DNA of 9,685 bases from Acidobacteriaceae bacterium (GCA_027364815.1 DAHXOQ010000093.1:1-9685), one strand, 5' to 3'. Positions 1 through 7,713 are shown, counted from the first letter of the stretch. Numbers and translations: made by a program. Notes: generated by a model not told the origin, from the sequence alone.

Positions 1-188
1 TCTGGATACTCGCTGGAGTTCCGCAATTCTTCGGTGCGATTCTGCAACGCTGGCAATCGGGCAACATCCGCTCCTACGCGGCATGGCTCGCGGCCGGTGC
101 AGCGGCATTGCTGCTCTTCATTTTGTACTCCGCGCACCAGCTTCCAGTTGGACTGGGCGACATTCACCTCGAGAATCTGGCGCACTAG
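1..188 (+). CDS. nuoL: NADH-quinone oxidoreductase subunit L, C-terminal end (partial)
   Basis: This is the 3' end of a gene that begins before the window. The open frame (codons from base 3) gives 61 residues ending at TAG 186-188, too short and start-less to show as an ordinary ORF. The visible part begins WILAGVPQFFGAIL, then a short polar linker (RWQSGNIRSY) and a hydrophobic helix (AAWLAAGAAALLLFILY), followed by a short polar tail. A terminal transmembrane helix after a polar linker fits the last helix of NuoL, the distal antiporter-like proton-pumping subunit of complex I. The identification rests mainly on position: nuoM and nuoN follow immediately in the usual order. The nuoM ribosome binding site overlaps this gene's stop codon. 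None of the catalytic or channel residues of NuoL lie in the visible part. Confidence 0.85.
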   Translation, partial: WILAGVPQFFGAILQRWQSGNIRSYAAWLAAGAAALLLFILYSAHQLPVGLGDIHLENLAH

Positions 189-200
189 GAGAGAGATTCA

Positions 201-1751
201 ATGAATGAACAAATCTTAAGCCTGATTCTTCTGGCCCCGCTCGTGGGAGCGCTGCTGGTTGTGCTTATCCCCGACCGCGGAAAGCTGCCGGCATGGATTG
301 CGCTACTGACCACGCTCGCAACTCTCGGCCTGATTCTCCATTTGCCCTACCATTTCGTTCAGGGTCAGCCAGGCTTCCAGTACGAAATCAATCGCGCATG
401 GCTTGATTTTCCTGCGATTCGTTATCACCTCGGCGTCGATGGACTGAGCCTTTGGCTTATCGTGCTTACAGGTGTGCTTGGCCCGGTTGGTGTCGTCGCC
501 AGTAGGAAAGCTATTCAGCAACGCAGCAAGCTTTTCTACACGCTCTTCCTGCTGCAGCAGACGGCAATTCTTGGCGTCTTTGTCTCGCTCGACCTGATGC
601 TCTACTACGGCTTCTGGGAGCTCTCGCTGATTCCGATGGCCGTGCTCATCGCCTTCTTCGGACGCAAGGATGGTCCAAAGACCGCACTGAAATTCTTCCT
701 CTTCACATTCATTCCATCGGCTCCACTGCTCGTCGCTATTCTCTGGCTCTACGCGCAGACGGGCAGCTTTGATTTCTTCACACTGCAAACCGCCATCGCG
801 AACGGATCGCTTCCGGTTGGTCCGCTCCATTGGGCGGCACTCGCCTTCCTGGTCGCATTTGCGGTCAAGGTTCCAGTCTTTCCACTCCATGGCTGGCTGG
901 CCGACGTTTTCAGCGAAGCGCCCGTTGCGCTCTCCATGATCGTCGCCGGAAAACTCGGCCTCTACTCAATGCTGCGCTTCCACGTCGCTCTCTTTCCAGT
1001 ACAGGCTCATCAGATAGGCCCTCTACTCGTCGCGCTTGCCGTTATCGGCATTCTCTACGGCGCGACCCTGGCTCTCGTTCAGCGCGACTTGTGGAAGTTC
1101 GCCGCCTACGCCGCCATCAGTCACTTGAGCTTTGCGACGCTTGGCATCTATGGCTTCACAGGCACAGGTCTCGCTGGTTCAGTCTTCCAGATTCTCAATC
1201 ATGGAGTCACAGACGGCGCGCTGCTGCTTCTGCTTGGCGTTTTTGAACTACGCTATGGCAACTCGCAGATTGACTCCTACGGCGGACTCGCTGCAAAGCA
1301 GCCCAAGATTGCGACCTTCTTCGTCATTACCGGGCTCTCGCTCATCGGCCTGCCTATGCTTAATGGCTTCGTCAGCGAGTTCCTGATTCTCTCGGGCACT
1401 TTCACTGGATACAGTCGCAGCTGGGCCATCGCCGCTACTCTGGGCGTGATTCTGAGCGCTGCTTACATGCTCAGCGTAGTGCAAAAAATCTTCTACGGCC
1501 CTGAAGCCGGACTCACTCTCAACATGCCAAACGCGAAAGACCTTGACCTGCGCGAGTTCACAATGCTCAGCATCCTTGCGGTTCTGATGCTGGTTCTCGG
1601 CCTCGCTCCAAATCGCGTGCTGCCAGCCATTGAAAGCGGAGTAGCTCCGCCAATCGCGAATCGAGTAGCTCATTCAGGCTCAATTCTCTACGCCACGCCA
1701 CAGGCAACCACCGTATCAGGACCGGCAACAACTGGGGAGGTTCAACAGTGA
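201..1751 (+). CDS. nuoM: NADH-quinone oxidoreductase subunit M (divergent)
   Basis: Antiporter-like proton-translocating membrane subunit of respiratory complex I, 516 residues, close to the usual length and hydrophobic throughout with about 14 helices. The expected channel residues are present: E140 in FWELSLIPM (TM5, E. coli E144), K223 in AVKVPVFPLHGWL (TM7, E. coli K234), K251 in AGKLGLYS (TM8), H308 in ISHLSF, H334 in LNHG, and E393 in GFVSEFLIL (TM12, E. coli E407). The start is ATG 201 with AGGAG at 187-191, nine bases upstream and overlapping the nuoL stop. The stop overlaps nuoN by GTGA (1748-1751). The sequence is unusual for NuoM: the common HTWLPDAHTEAP reads HGWLADVFSEAP, the TM8 motif AGVLLKMGTYG appears three residues shorter (AGKLGLYS), and SISHMGF reads AISHLSF. 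A complex I NuoM is well supported by neighbours; a divergent or second-copy nuo operon is possible. Confidence 0.95.
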   Translation: MNEQILSLILLAPLVGALLVVLIPDRGKLPAWIALLTTLATLGLILHLPYHFVQGQPGFQYEINRAWLDFPAIRYHLGVDGLSLWLIVLTGVLGPVGVVASRKAIQQRSKLFYTLFLLQQTAILGVFVSLDLMLYYGFWELSLIPMAVLIAFFGRKDGPKTALKFFLFTFIPSAPLLVAILWLYAQTGSFDFFTLQTAIANGSLPVGPLHWAALAFLVAFAVKVPVFPLHGWLADVFSEAPVALSMIVAGKLGLYSMLRFHVALFPVQAHQIGPLLVALAVIGILYGATLALVQRDLWKFAAYAAISHLSFATLGIYGFTGTGLAGSVFQILNHGVTDGALLLLLGVFELRYGNSQIDSYGGLAAKQPKIATFFVITGLSLIGLPMLNGFVSEFLILSGTFTGYSRSWAIAATLGVILSAAYMLSVVQKIFYGPEAGLTLNMPNAKDLDLREFTMLSILAVLMLVLGLAPNRVLPAIESGVAPPIANRVAHSGSILYATPQATTVSGPATTGEVQQ

Positions 1752-3289
1752 ACATCGATCTTTTGAGCATACTTCCCACGGATCTCTTCCGCATTTTGCC
1801 AGAGGTTGTGCTGACCCTGACCGGCGTGCTGGTGATGTTGACGGACGCTGCACTTCCACAACATCTTGATCGCCGAAATCTTGGTTGGGTTGCCGCACTG
1901 GGCACTACCATCGCGCTCTGGGCCAGTCTTGCTCAACTACAGCTACTTCAACTTCCCGAGCGCACCGGATTCTACGGCACTGTCGAAACAAGTTCGTTCA
2001 GCGTCTTCTTCCACGTGCTCATCTGCGGAATCATTCTCGTCGCGCTACTCATCGCGCTCGACACACTCCCGGAAAACGGCCACCACAAGGGCGAGTACTT
2101 CGCGCTCATCGCATTCGGCGCAGTTGGAATGTGTTTGATGACCTCGGCGGTTGAATTGCTGGTGGTCTTTATCGCACTTGAAATTTCTTCCATCTCGACT
2201 TACGTTCTGGCCGGCTATCGCAAAGAAACAGGCCGCGGCGTTGAAGCAGCTATCAAGTATTTCCTGCTTGGTTCATTCGCAACCGGCTTCTTCCTCTACG
2301 GAATTGCGATGGCCTTCGGCGCGACGGGTTCAACGGTGATCTCCGAGATCGCAGTCAAGGCGCCGATCGCTGAAAACCATGGCCTACTCGTTCTTGCACT
2401 TGGGCTCATGCTCGTCGGAATTCTCTTTAAAGTCTCTGCGGCTCCCTTCCACGTCTGGACTCCCGATGTCTACGAAGGCGCACCATCGCCCGTCGTCGCG
2501 CTGATGTCGACCGCACCCAAGGCCGCCGCTTTCGCGCTCTTGCTGCGCGTCGTCTACCAGGCTTTCCCATCGTTGATCGCGTTGTGGACGCCTCTGCTCT
2601 GGATCGTTGCCGTTCTCTCCATGACTGTCGGCAACCTTGCAGCGCTGCGTCAACAGAATGTCAAGCGCATGCTGGCTTACTCATCTATCGCGCACGCAGG
2701 TTACCTGCTTGCAGCCTTTGCCGGAGTTGGCAATACGGGGATTGCCGCAGCGAGCTTTTATGTCGCCGCTTACGCTGCGATGAACGTCGGCATCTTCGCT
2801 GTCGTCACTCTGGTCAGCGGTTACGATGACAGTCTGCCATTCGTTAAGGATTTCCGCGGGCTGCTCTTCCGCTCGCCACTTCTCGGCAGCCTGCTGATTT
2901 TCTTCCTGCTGTCGCTCATTGGAATCCCGTTCACCGGCGGATTCTTTGGTAAGTTCTACTCTTTCTCCACTGCAGTCAGCGGCGGCGCCATCTGGCTCGC
3001 CATCATCGGCCTCTTGAACTCCGGCATCGCGGCGGCATACTATCTGCGCCTTCTCGTCACAGCAGCTCAGAAGCCTGAAGCTGACGCGCCAATTGTGGCC
3101 AACAAGCCGATCGGTGTTGCTGTCGGCGCGGCGCTCTTTCTCACTGTTGCCGCAACGCTGATACTAGGTATTATTCCTGGCGGAGTATTACGCGGCGCAG
3201 AAGCAGGTGCACACGAGTTGATGCCGCACTCCATGTTCCAATTCAGCATACCTGCATCTAACGCAACTGGCGTAACGGTTCTGAAGTAG
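1748..3289 (+). CDS. nuoN: NADH-quinone oxidoreductase subunit N
   Basis: Third antiporter-like membrane subunit of complex I, 513 residues, sitting next to the peripheral arm in the assembled enzyme. Channel residues can be placed: E145 in ALEISSISTYVLAGY (TM5, E. coli E133), K228 in LFKVSAAPFHVWTPDVYEG (TM7, E. coli K217), K258 in STAPKAAAF (TM8, E. coli K247) and K402 in GGFFGKFYSF (TM12, E. coli K395). The motif RMLAYSSIAHAGY (307-319) is typical of NuoN. The start is GTG 1748, overlapping the nuoM stop as GTGA, with a strong GGGGAGG at 1734-1740 and a 7-base spacing, so translation is probably coupled to nuoM. The gene is canonical, unlike its nuoM neighbour. Its last 32 bases (3258-3289) are overlapped antisense by glycosyltransferase 1. 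A hairpin terminator follows 17 bases after the stop, making nuoN the last gene of the operon. Confidence 0.97.
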   Translation: MNIDLLSILPTDLFRILPEVVLTLTGVLVMLTDAALPQHLDRRNLGWVAALGTTIALWASLAQLQLLQLPERTGFYGTVETSSFSVFFHVLICGIILVALLIALDTLPENGHHKGEYFALIAFGAVGMCLMTSAVELLVVFIALEISSISTYVLAGYRKETGRGVEAAIKYFLLGSFATGFFLYGIAMAFGATGSTVISEIAVKAPIAENHGLLVLALGLMLVGILFKVSAAPFHVWTPDVYEGAPSPVVALMSTAPKAAAFALLLRVVYQAFPSLIALWTPLLWIVAVLSMTVGNLAALRQQNVKRMLAYSSIAHAGYLLAAFAGVGNTGIAAASFYVAAYAAMNVGIFAVVTLVSGYDDSLPFVKDFRGLLFRSPLLGSLLIFFLLSLIGIPFTGGFFGKFYSFSTAVSGGAIWLAIIGLLNSGIAAAYYLRLLVTAAQKPEADAPIVANKPIGVAVGAALFLTVAATLILGIIPGGVLRGAEAGAHELMPHSMFQFSIPASNATGVTVLK

Positions 3290-4538
3290 AGTTATCAAAT
3301 TGGTTGGGCGCAGATTCACACACTGGATCTGCGCCTTTTAATTTTCTATACGCGCCGACTAAGCCCCGATAAAATTCAATATTCTCGCCTAAAACTTTTT
3401 CTGTAGAATAATGTGCGCTAACCCATGCTCGCGCTGCGCAGCCCATCTTTCCGCGCCGGCTCGCATCTGCAAGCAGTTTCAACAGCGCCTCGCTGATTGC
3501 CTCTGGGTACCCAGGCGGAATCAGCAATCCCGTCACCTCCGGCACCACTGTATCGCGCGCGCCAGTTGAGTGTGTCGTAATCACTGGCATTCCGCATGCC
3601 GACGCCTCAAGAACCACATTCGGAAATCCCTCTCGCCGGGTCGGCAGCACCATCAGATCCATTGCACGGTAATACGGCACCGTATCAACGACCATGCCCG
3701 TTGTGCGAATCTGCGGGTGTGCTCTGATTTCGGCAATGAGTTGGCTGTCGAGCGCATCTTCAGATGCATCAAACCATCCAACAAGCAAGAGGTAAGTATC
3801 AGGCCGCGCACACAGAATCATTTTGAAAGCCAAAATCAATTCCGGCAAACCCTTGTCACGAGTCAGACGCCCCACAAACCCCACAATTTGAGCTGCATCA
3901 GGAATCGATAATTCGTTGCGCACATTTGAATTTCCGGGAGAAAATCGCAGCAAATCCACGCCTGCACTGCTCCCATCACCCAACACTCTGATCTTTTCCG
4001 CCTTCACGATTCTCAAGTTGAACGCGACCGTGCGCAAACTTTCGCTATTGCACAAAATCAGAGTTGCAGCGTAAGCGGCGACTCTCTCTGCCGTCAACAG
4101 AATCCGGCGTTTGAGTCCAGATGCAGTTTCGAGTTTCAGGCCACGCAAAAAATAAATGCGATTTGGCACGCGTGCCATCCACGCAGCGAGAGTACCCAGC
4201 AACCCCGCCTTCGGTGTGCTGAATTCGACGACATCAGGACGCAACCGCCGCAATGCTCTCCAGAGTTTCCAGAGCGAATGCAAATCCGCACATGGCGAAA
4301 TATGCCGGCTCATATGAATTGCCATCACGTCGACGTCAACTGCCTCAGCTGTTTGCGTGAGCAACTCACCAGGGGAGCAGATCAGCGTGACTTTAAACCC
4401 TGCTTCACGAAGTGCACGCAATCTCCCAGTCAAAATCAGGCAGGTCTGAGGATGCGTTACGCCAATAACCATCCGTGGCTGCGCATTAACTATCGGCTTG
4501 GATGCTACGCGAGAATCTGCACTGGCGTTTGCGAACAT
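3258..4538 (-). CDS. Glycosyltransferase family 4 protein, CapM-like (GT1)
   Basis: Retaining glycosyltransferase of GT-B fold that would transfer a sugar from a nucleotide donor to a lipid-linked acceptor on the cytoplasmic face. It has 426 residues. An N-terminal acceptor domain (about 23-200) begins with MVIGVTHPQTCLILTGRLR and contains VVEFSTPKAGLLG (103-115), a pattern of CapM-like GT4 enzymes. The donor domain starts near 217 (IVGFVGRLTRDKG) and carries the EX7E motif E303-E311 in REGFPNVVLE. Start ATG 4536-4538 has AGGG seven bases upstream. Met23 (ATG 4470-4472) is an alternative start that would remove a 22-residue non-conserved leader. The fold ends near residue 393; the last 30 or so residues have no family character and are encoded across the nuo terminator and the end of nuoN. 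It is transcribed alone, divergent from GT2. Acceptor and sugar cannot be read from sequence. Confidence 0.93.
   Translation of the reverse strand: MFANASADSRVASKPIVNAQPRMVIGVTHPQTCLILTGRLRALREAGFKVTLICSPGELLTQTAEAVDVDVMAIHMSRHISPCADLHSLWKLWRALRRLRPDVVEFSTPKAGLLGTLAAWMARVPNRIYFLRGLKLETASGLKRRILLTAERVAAYAATLILCNSESLRTVAFNLRIVKAEKIRVLGDGSSAGVDLLRFSPGNSNVRNELSIPDAAQIVGFVGRLTRDKGLPELILAFKMILCARPDTYLLLVGWFDASEDALDSQLIAEIRAHPQIRTTGMVVDTVPYYRAMDLMVLPTRREGFPNVVLEASACGMPVITTHSTGARDTVVPEVTGLLIPPGYPEAISEALLKLLADASRRGKMGCAARAWVSAHYSTEKVLGENIEFYRGLVGAYRKLKGADPVCESAPNQFDNSTSEPLRQLR
3307..3345 (+). terminator. Rho-independent terminator of the nuo operon
   Basis: A perfect 9-bp stem, GGCGCAGAT at 3307-3315 pairing with ATCTGCGCC at 3327-3335, with an 11-base loop, is followed by TTTTAATTTT (3336-3345). 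It lies 17 bases after the nuoN stop, as expected for an operon end. On the opposite strand the hairpin is followed by CAACCAATT rather than a T-run, so it should act only rightward. It lies wholly inside the coding sequence of the convergent glycosyltransferase, encoding about residues 399-411 of that protein. Confidence 0.88.
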
Positions 4539-4597
4539 TAAACGACCCTGGGCTCAAAAGTGAGATGCAGATTTTGGGAGATGGAAAGGAAAATTCA

Positions 4598-4631
4598 GGC
4601 GGCCAACTCATGCAATTCCGAATGGCCTGCC
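4598..4631. repeat. Imperfect inverted repeat in the divergent intergenic region
   Basis: GGCGGCCA (4598-4605) faces TGGCCTGCC (4623-4631), pairing with one bulged base across a 17-base centre. It lies in the middle of the 199-base gap (4539-4737) between GT1 and GT2, where it could be an operator or leader structure. With so short a stem, chance is a fair alternative. Otherwise this gap holds only weak promoter-like elements and the GT2 ribosome binding site; no gene or RNA was recognised in it. Confidence 0.2.
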
Positions 4632-4676
4632 ACGCTGCAAAGCAAGGATACAACAATTCGGTGTGATCAGCGAAAC

Positions 4677-4704
4677 TTCCTTGTGAGCGATTCTGACATA
4701 TACT
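4677..4704 (+). promoter_or_regulatory. Possible promoter for GT2-GT3
   Basis: TATACT at 4699-4704 is a good -10 match, one base from TATAAT. The best-spaced upstream hexamer, TTCCTT at 4677-4682 (16-base spacer), is a poor -35. Transcription would begin near 4711, giving a leader of about 27 bases before the TTG start. A promoter is expected somewhere in this divergent gap, but the assignment is weak, and no convincing counterpart for GT1 was found on the other strand. Confidence 0.3.
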
Positions 4705-4724
4705 CATTGTGCCTGAAATGCATG

Positions 4725-4740
4725 AAGGAAACTCGCTTTG
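4725..4740 (+). promoter_or_regulatory. Ribosome binding site fixing the TTG start of GT2
   Basis: AAGGA at 4725-4729 lies eight bases before TTG 4738-4740. The nearby ATGs at 4718 and 4722 are out of frame, and the first one opens a 7-codon frame that stops at 4739-4741. TTG 4738 is the only start that gives the complete N-terminal strand of the glycosyltransferase (RKRILLLIPHLGGGGAEK). Confidence 0.75.
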
Positions 4741-5826
4741 AACGAACCGCGCAAGCGAATACTGTTGCTGATCCCGCACCTCGGTGGAGGCGGCGCAGAG
4801 AAAGTGGTCGAGCAACTTGCTCGCGGGCTCTCTTCAGATCATTATGAAATCCATCTTGGGCTTGTGACGCGATCAGGCACTATAACCGCAGACTTTCCAT
4901 GCTCCGTGCAGATTCATGCCCTCGGAGCAACGCGTGTCCGCTGGAGTACATTTAGACTCCTGCGTCTCATCCGTCAATTGCAACCTCAACTTATCCTCTC
5001 AGGAATGGCACACCTGAATTTTCTGGTACTGTTTTTGCGGCCACTCTTTCCGCGCAGCACTCGCATACTGACCCGGCAAAACACAACCGTTTCTTCAGTC
5101 CTCAATTACGGGCGCGTTCCCTTCTACACTCGCTTACTCTATCGCCATCTCTTGAATCGCGCTGACCGGATTCTCTGCCAGTCCAACGCAATGGCTGAAG
5201 ATCTGCAAAAGACTCTGCACATTCTGCCCGATAAGACGCGCGTTTTGCTGAACCCAATCGAGATTCCGGTTCCAGTTAAAGGGTTTTCTTCACAAATGGA
5301 CGGGGACATTCAATTCCTTGCAGTTGGTAGACTCGCGCATGAGAAGGGCTTCGATCTTCTACTGCACGCCTTCGGTTCCCTGCTTCCTAAGTACCCCGAT
5401 TTGCAATTGCGAATTGCAGGAGCCGGGCCGGAGGAAGCAAACCTTCGCGCGCTTTGCGCGAGATTTCAGTTAAATCAAAATGTCAACTTTAGCGGATTCC
5501 ATCAACAACCCTTCGCAGGCGCGCATATCTTTGTTCTAAGCTCGCGATTTGAAGGTATGCCTAACGCGCTTCTCGAAGCCGCAGCTCACGGTCTTCCCAT
5601 CGTCTCAACTCCTTGCTCAGATGGCGTTGTCGAACTTCTACGCAATCAACCTGGCGCATGGCTTGCCGACTCCACAACAGCAGCTGATTTGGCTATCGCG
5701 ATGGAAGCCGCACTAGCAGAAGTGAAACCCGGCCAACGCTTTGAACACAAATTCCTTGAGCCATTCCGATTTGCGCGCGCCATCAAAGCATACGAACGCC
5801 TCATCGATGAGGAGTTGTCACGATGA
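4738..5826 (+). CDS. Glycosyltransferase family 4 protein (GT2)
   Basis: GT-B fold, retaining GT4 glycosyltransferase of 362 residues, a normal length. The first strand and glycine-rich loop read ILLLIPHLGGGGAEK (8-22), the usual N-terminal signature. The donor-binding domain opens at FLAVGRLAHEKGFDLLL (193-209) and continues with LRIAGAGPEE (224-233). The EX7E motif is E272-E280 in FEGMPNALLE, followed by AAAHGLPIVST. There is no signal peptide or membrane helix, so it should act in the cytoplasm at the membrane surface on a lipid-linked glycan. It starts with TTG and overlaps GT3 by ATGA (5823-5826), so the two are probably translated together and may add consecutive sugars. Donor sugar and linkage cannot be inferred from the sequence. 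Confidence 0.95.
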   Translation: MNEPRKRILLLIPHLGGGGAEKVVEQLARGLSSDHYEIHLGLVTRSGTITADFPCSVQIHALGATRVRWSTFRLLRLIRQLQPQLILSGMAHLNFLVLFLRPLFPRSTRILTRQNTTVSSVLNYGRVPFYTRLLYRHLLNRADRILCQSNAMAEDLQKTLHILPDKTRVLLNPIEIPVPVKGFSSQMDGDIQFLAVGRLAHEKGFDLLLHAFGSLLPKYPDLQLRIAGAGPEEANLRALCARFQLNQNVNFSGFHQQPFAGAHIFVLSSRFEGMPNALLEAAAHGLPIVSTPCSDGVVELLRNQPGAWLADSTTAADLAIAMEAALAEVKPGQRFEHKFLEPFRFARAIKAYERLIDEELSR

Positions 5827-6950
5827 AAAAAATTGCGTTCGTCATTCCCACACTGGACAAAATCGGAGGCGCGGAGAAGCAACTTTTGCTGCTCGCAAAT
5901 ACTCTCCGGAATCGCGGCTGGTGGGTGAGCGTCGTCTGTCTTTCTGGAACCGCCAGTGCTGCCAAAAACAAACTCGAAGACATCGATTGCGTACTGCTCA
6001 AGATGAAGCATGGACTCAAGGATCCGGCTGGGTGGCTACACTTCATTCGCTGGCTGCGCCAGGAGCGGCCCTCTGTCCTCCATGCGCATCTTCCACACGC
6101 TGCCTGGCTCGCTCGCTGGTCCCGTCTTCTTGCTCCGGTGCGCGTGCAGTTGGATACTATCCATACATCATCGACCGGATCGTGGGGACGCAGATTTGGC
6201 TATCTAATCAGTCGCTGGTTGCCGAATAGCGTAACCGCAGTGAGTCAATCCGCGGCAGCAAATTACTTGCACGCGCGGATGGCCAGTGAAAAGCAAATAT
6301 CAATCTTGCCGAATGGAATTGAGGTTGGAGAGCAACCAACTTCACAAGCTGAGCGCCAGACCGTATGCAAACGTCCTGGCTTAAGCAACAACTTCGAATG
6401 GCTCGCCATCGGCAGGCTCGAGTATGTGAAAGATTATCCCACCCTGCTCCGTGCCTTTGCGAAGCTTACGCAAAACGCAAGACTCTCAATAGCAGGAGTT
6501 GGAAGTGATAAGAGTGCGTTACGCAAATTGGCTGATGAATTAAGCATTCAAAGTCGCATTCGCTGGCTGGGCTATGTTGAAAATTTGAGCCCGTGGCTGC
6601 AAGCGGTGGACGCCTACGTTCTCACATCGTTATGGGAAGGCTTGCCGGTTGGAGTACTTGAAGCATCTGCTCATGGTTTGCCCGTAGTTGCTACAGATAC
6701 ATCCGGAGTGCGAGAAGCGCTGCCAGAAAGCAGCGGCAAGTGGCTCGTTCCAATAAAAAATGCAGACGCACTCGGCGAAACTATGCAGCGGATGATGGAG
6801 TTAACGCAGGAAGAGCGCAGAGAATCAGGAGAACTAAATTTCAGATTCGCAAGAGATAATTTCAGTCACGGAAAAATCATGGACCAATGGGAAGCTCTGT
6901 ACGAAAAGTTGCTCACTGAGAGCCCAACACCGCGTCGCTGGCCGCGCTAA
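5823..6950 (+). CDS. Glycosyltransferase family 4 protein (GT3)
   Basis: Second GT4 enzyme of the rightward pair, 375 residues. It shows IAFVIPTLDKIGGAEKQLLLLA (N-terminal strand and loop, GGAEK at 15-19), VLHAHLPHAAW (85-95), a Rossmann-like donor half starting WLAIGRLEYVKDYPTLL (193-209), LSIAGVGSDK (221-230), and an EX7E motif E272-E280 in WEGLPVGVLE, followed by ASAHGLPVVAT. Start ATG 5823 has GAGGAG at 5809-5814 with an 8-base spacing and overlaps the GT2 stop as ATGA. The motif spacing matches that of GT2 exactly (E272/E280 in both), suggesting a related scaffold, though the acceptor halves differ. Its stop (6948-6950) is four bases from the stop of the convergent deacetylase gene. It is predicted cytoplasmic, with unknown sugar specificity. 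Confidence 0.95.
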   Translation: MKKIAFVIPTLDKIGGAEKQLLLLANTLRNRGWWVSVVCLSGTASAAKNKLEDIDCVLLKMKHGLKDPAGWLHFIRWLRQERPSVLHAHLPHAAWLARWSRLLAPVRVQLDTIHTSSTGSWGRRFGYLISRWLPNSVTAVSQSAAANYLHARMASEKQISILPNGIEVGEQPTSQAERQTVCKRPGLSNNFEWLAIGRLEYVKDYPTLLRAFAKLTQNARLSIAGVGSDKSALRKLADELSIQSRIRWLGYVENLSPWLQAVDAYVLTSLWEGLPVGVLEASAHGLPVVATDTSGVREALPESSGKWLVPIKNADALGETMQRMMELTQEERRESGELNFRFARDNFSHGKIMDQWEALYEKLLTESPTPRRWPR

Positions 6951-6954
6951 TTCT

Positions 6955-7713
6955 TTACTGCGTTTTAAAGTTCAAGAATTTGCGTAAACGAATCTTAGCT
7001 AGCGCCAACCGCGATTGAACCGATTCCAGCCGGCTCAACGGAGTCTGTGGATACTCTTCCAAAACGTGTTCTACTGTAGTGAATTTTGACGAATTTATTT
7101 CAAGGAATTCTTCCATCTGCTTCAATAAATCAGTAGTCGCCGTGTTCATATGCAGACAAATCGTCCATAACCCACTCACCTTTTCTTGAGGTCCCCAGAG
7201 TTGCTGCGGAATCCACACAATACCTTCACGCACAAATGGGCGATTGGCAAAACCATCCGAAAGGATCGAAATCCCTTCAGCTTTCAGTGCGCGCAGCGTC
7301 GCTCGATCAAATCCATGACGCGGAGCAACGAAGAGCAGCGGCTTAATTCCTTCCTTTGAAAGAATCTCAATTCCAGCGCGAATCCATTCATGTTGATGCT
7401 GCTCTGTAACACCGGCAAACTCCGTCTCACGATGCAGTGGAATCAGGCTTACGCCGCGTTTAATACAGTTGTGACGAAAGCCATGCAGCGCAATCGTCGC
7501 ACCATCCGACTTCATCTCTCGCATCATTTGCCAGAACTCGGGGTCGGGCGAGGCATAGTTCAGAGCGGAATCCTGATTATCCGGAACAACTGCGAGAATG
7601 GGCTTGATTTGGAATTTCGCAAACAGCAGTATGAAGCGTTGCCAGTTCAGACGTTCCATCGTCGGGCAGAGATCATCAAAGCGAAGAAGGTACTGCGCCG
7701 TTGATTTCGTCAT
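6955..7713 (-). CDS. DUF2334 / NodB-like polysaccharide deacetylase
   Basis: Predicted carbohydrate de-N-acetylase of the DUF2334 group (NodB-like fold), 252 residues. The five NodB-type motifs can be matched: RFDD (D13, D14), HGFRH (H77, H81), APRHGFD (P131, H133), LSDG (D153) and CLHMN (L187, H188). The likely metal triad is D14-H77-H81. DUF2334-like segments include KPILAVVPDNQD (37-48) and TEFAGV (97-102). There is no signal peptide or membrane helix, so a cytoplasmic location is predicted, unlike typical secreted deacetylases. The C-terminal 30 residues are basic and probably helical (RLALAKIRLRKFLNFK), which could hold it at the membrane. The ATG overlaps the flippase stop as ATGA (7710-7713), and AAGG with a 7-base spacing supports the start. 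The substrate is not known; a lipid-linked or nucleotide-linked N-acetyl sugar of this locus is the natural guess. Confidence 0.85.
   Translation of the reverse strand: MTKSTAQYLLRFDDLCPTMERLNWQRFILLFAKFQIKPILAVVPDNQDSALNYASPDPEFWQMMREMKSDGATIALHGFRHNCIKRGVSLIPLHRETEFAGVTEQHQHEWIRAGIEILSKEGIKPLLFVAPRHGFDRATLRALKAEGISILSDGFANRPFVREGIVWIPQQLWGPQEKVSGLWTICLHMNTATTDLLKQMEEFLEINSSKFTTVEHVLEEYPQTPLSRLESVQSRLALAKIRLRKFLNFKTQ

Noticed and set aside
303..890. 195-codon open frame antisense to nuoM
   Set aside because: Its product is highly charged with no recognisable domain and it lies wholly inside a well-supported membrane protein gene; it is a shadow of nuoM codon usage.
4718..4741. Seven-codon frame (MHEGNSL) whose stop overlaps the GT2 start as TTGA
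   Set aside because: There is no Shine-Dalgarno before its ATG, and GT2 has its own well-placed site; most likely chance.
4560..4847. 95-codon frame across the intergenic gap into GT2
   Set aside because: It is out of frame with GT2 and shows no conserved character; its length comes from overlapping the real gene.
6917..6960. Hairpin at the end of GT3 as a terminator (CGCG facing CGCG over an 8-base loop)
   Set aside because: The stem is only four pairs and no T-run follows directly.
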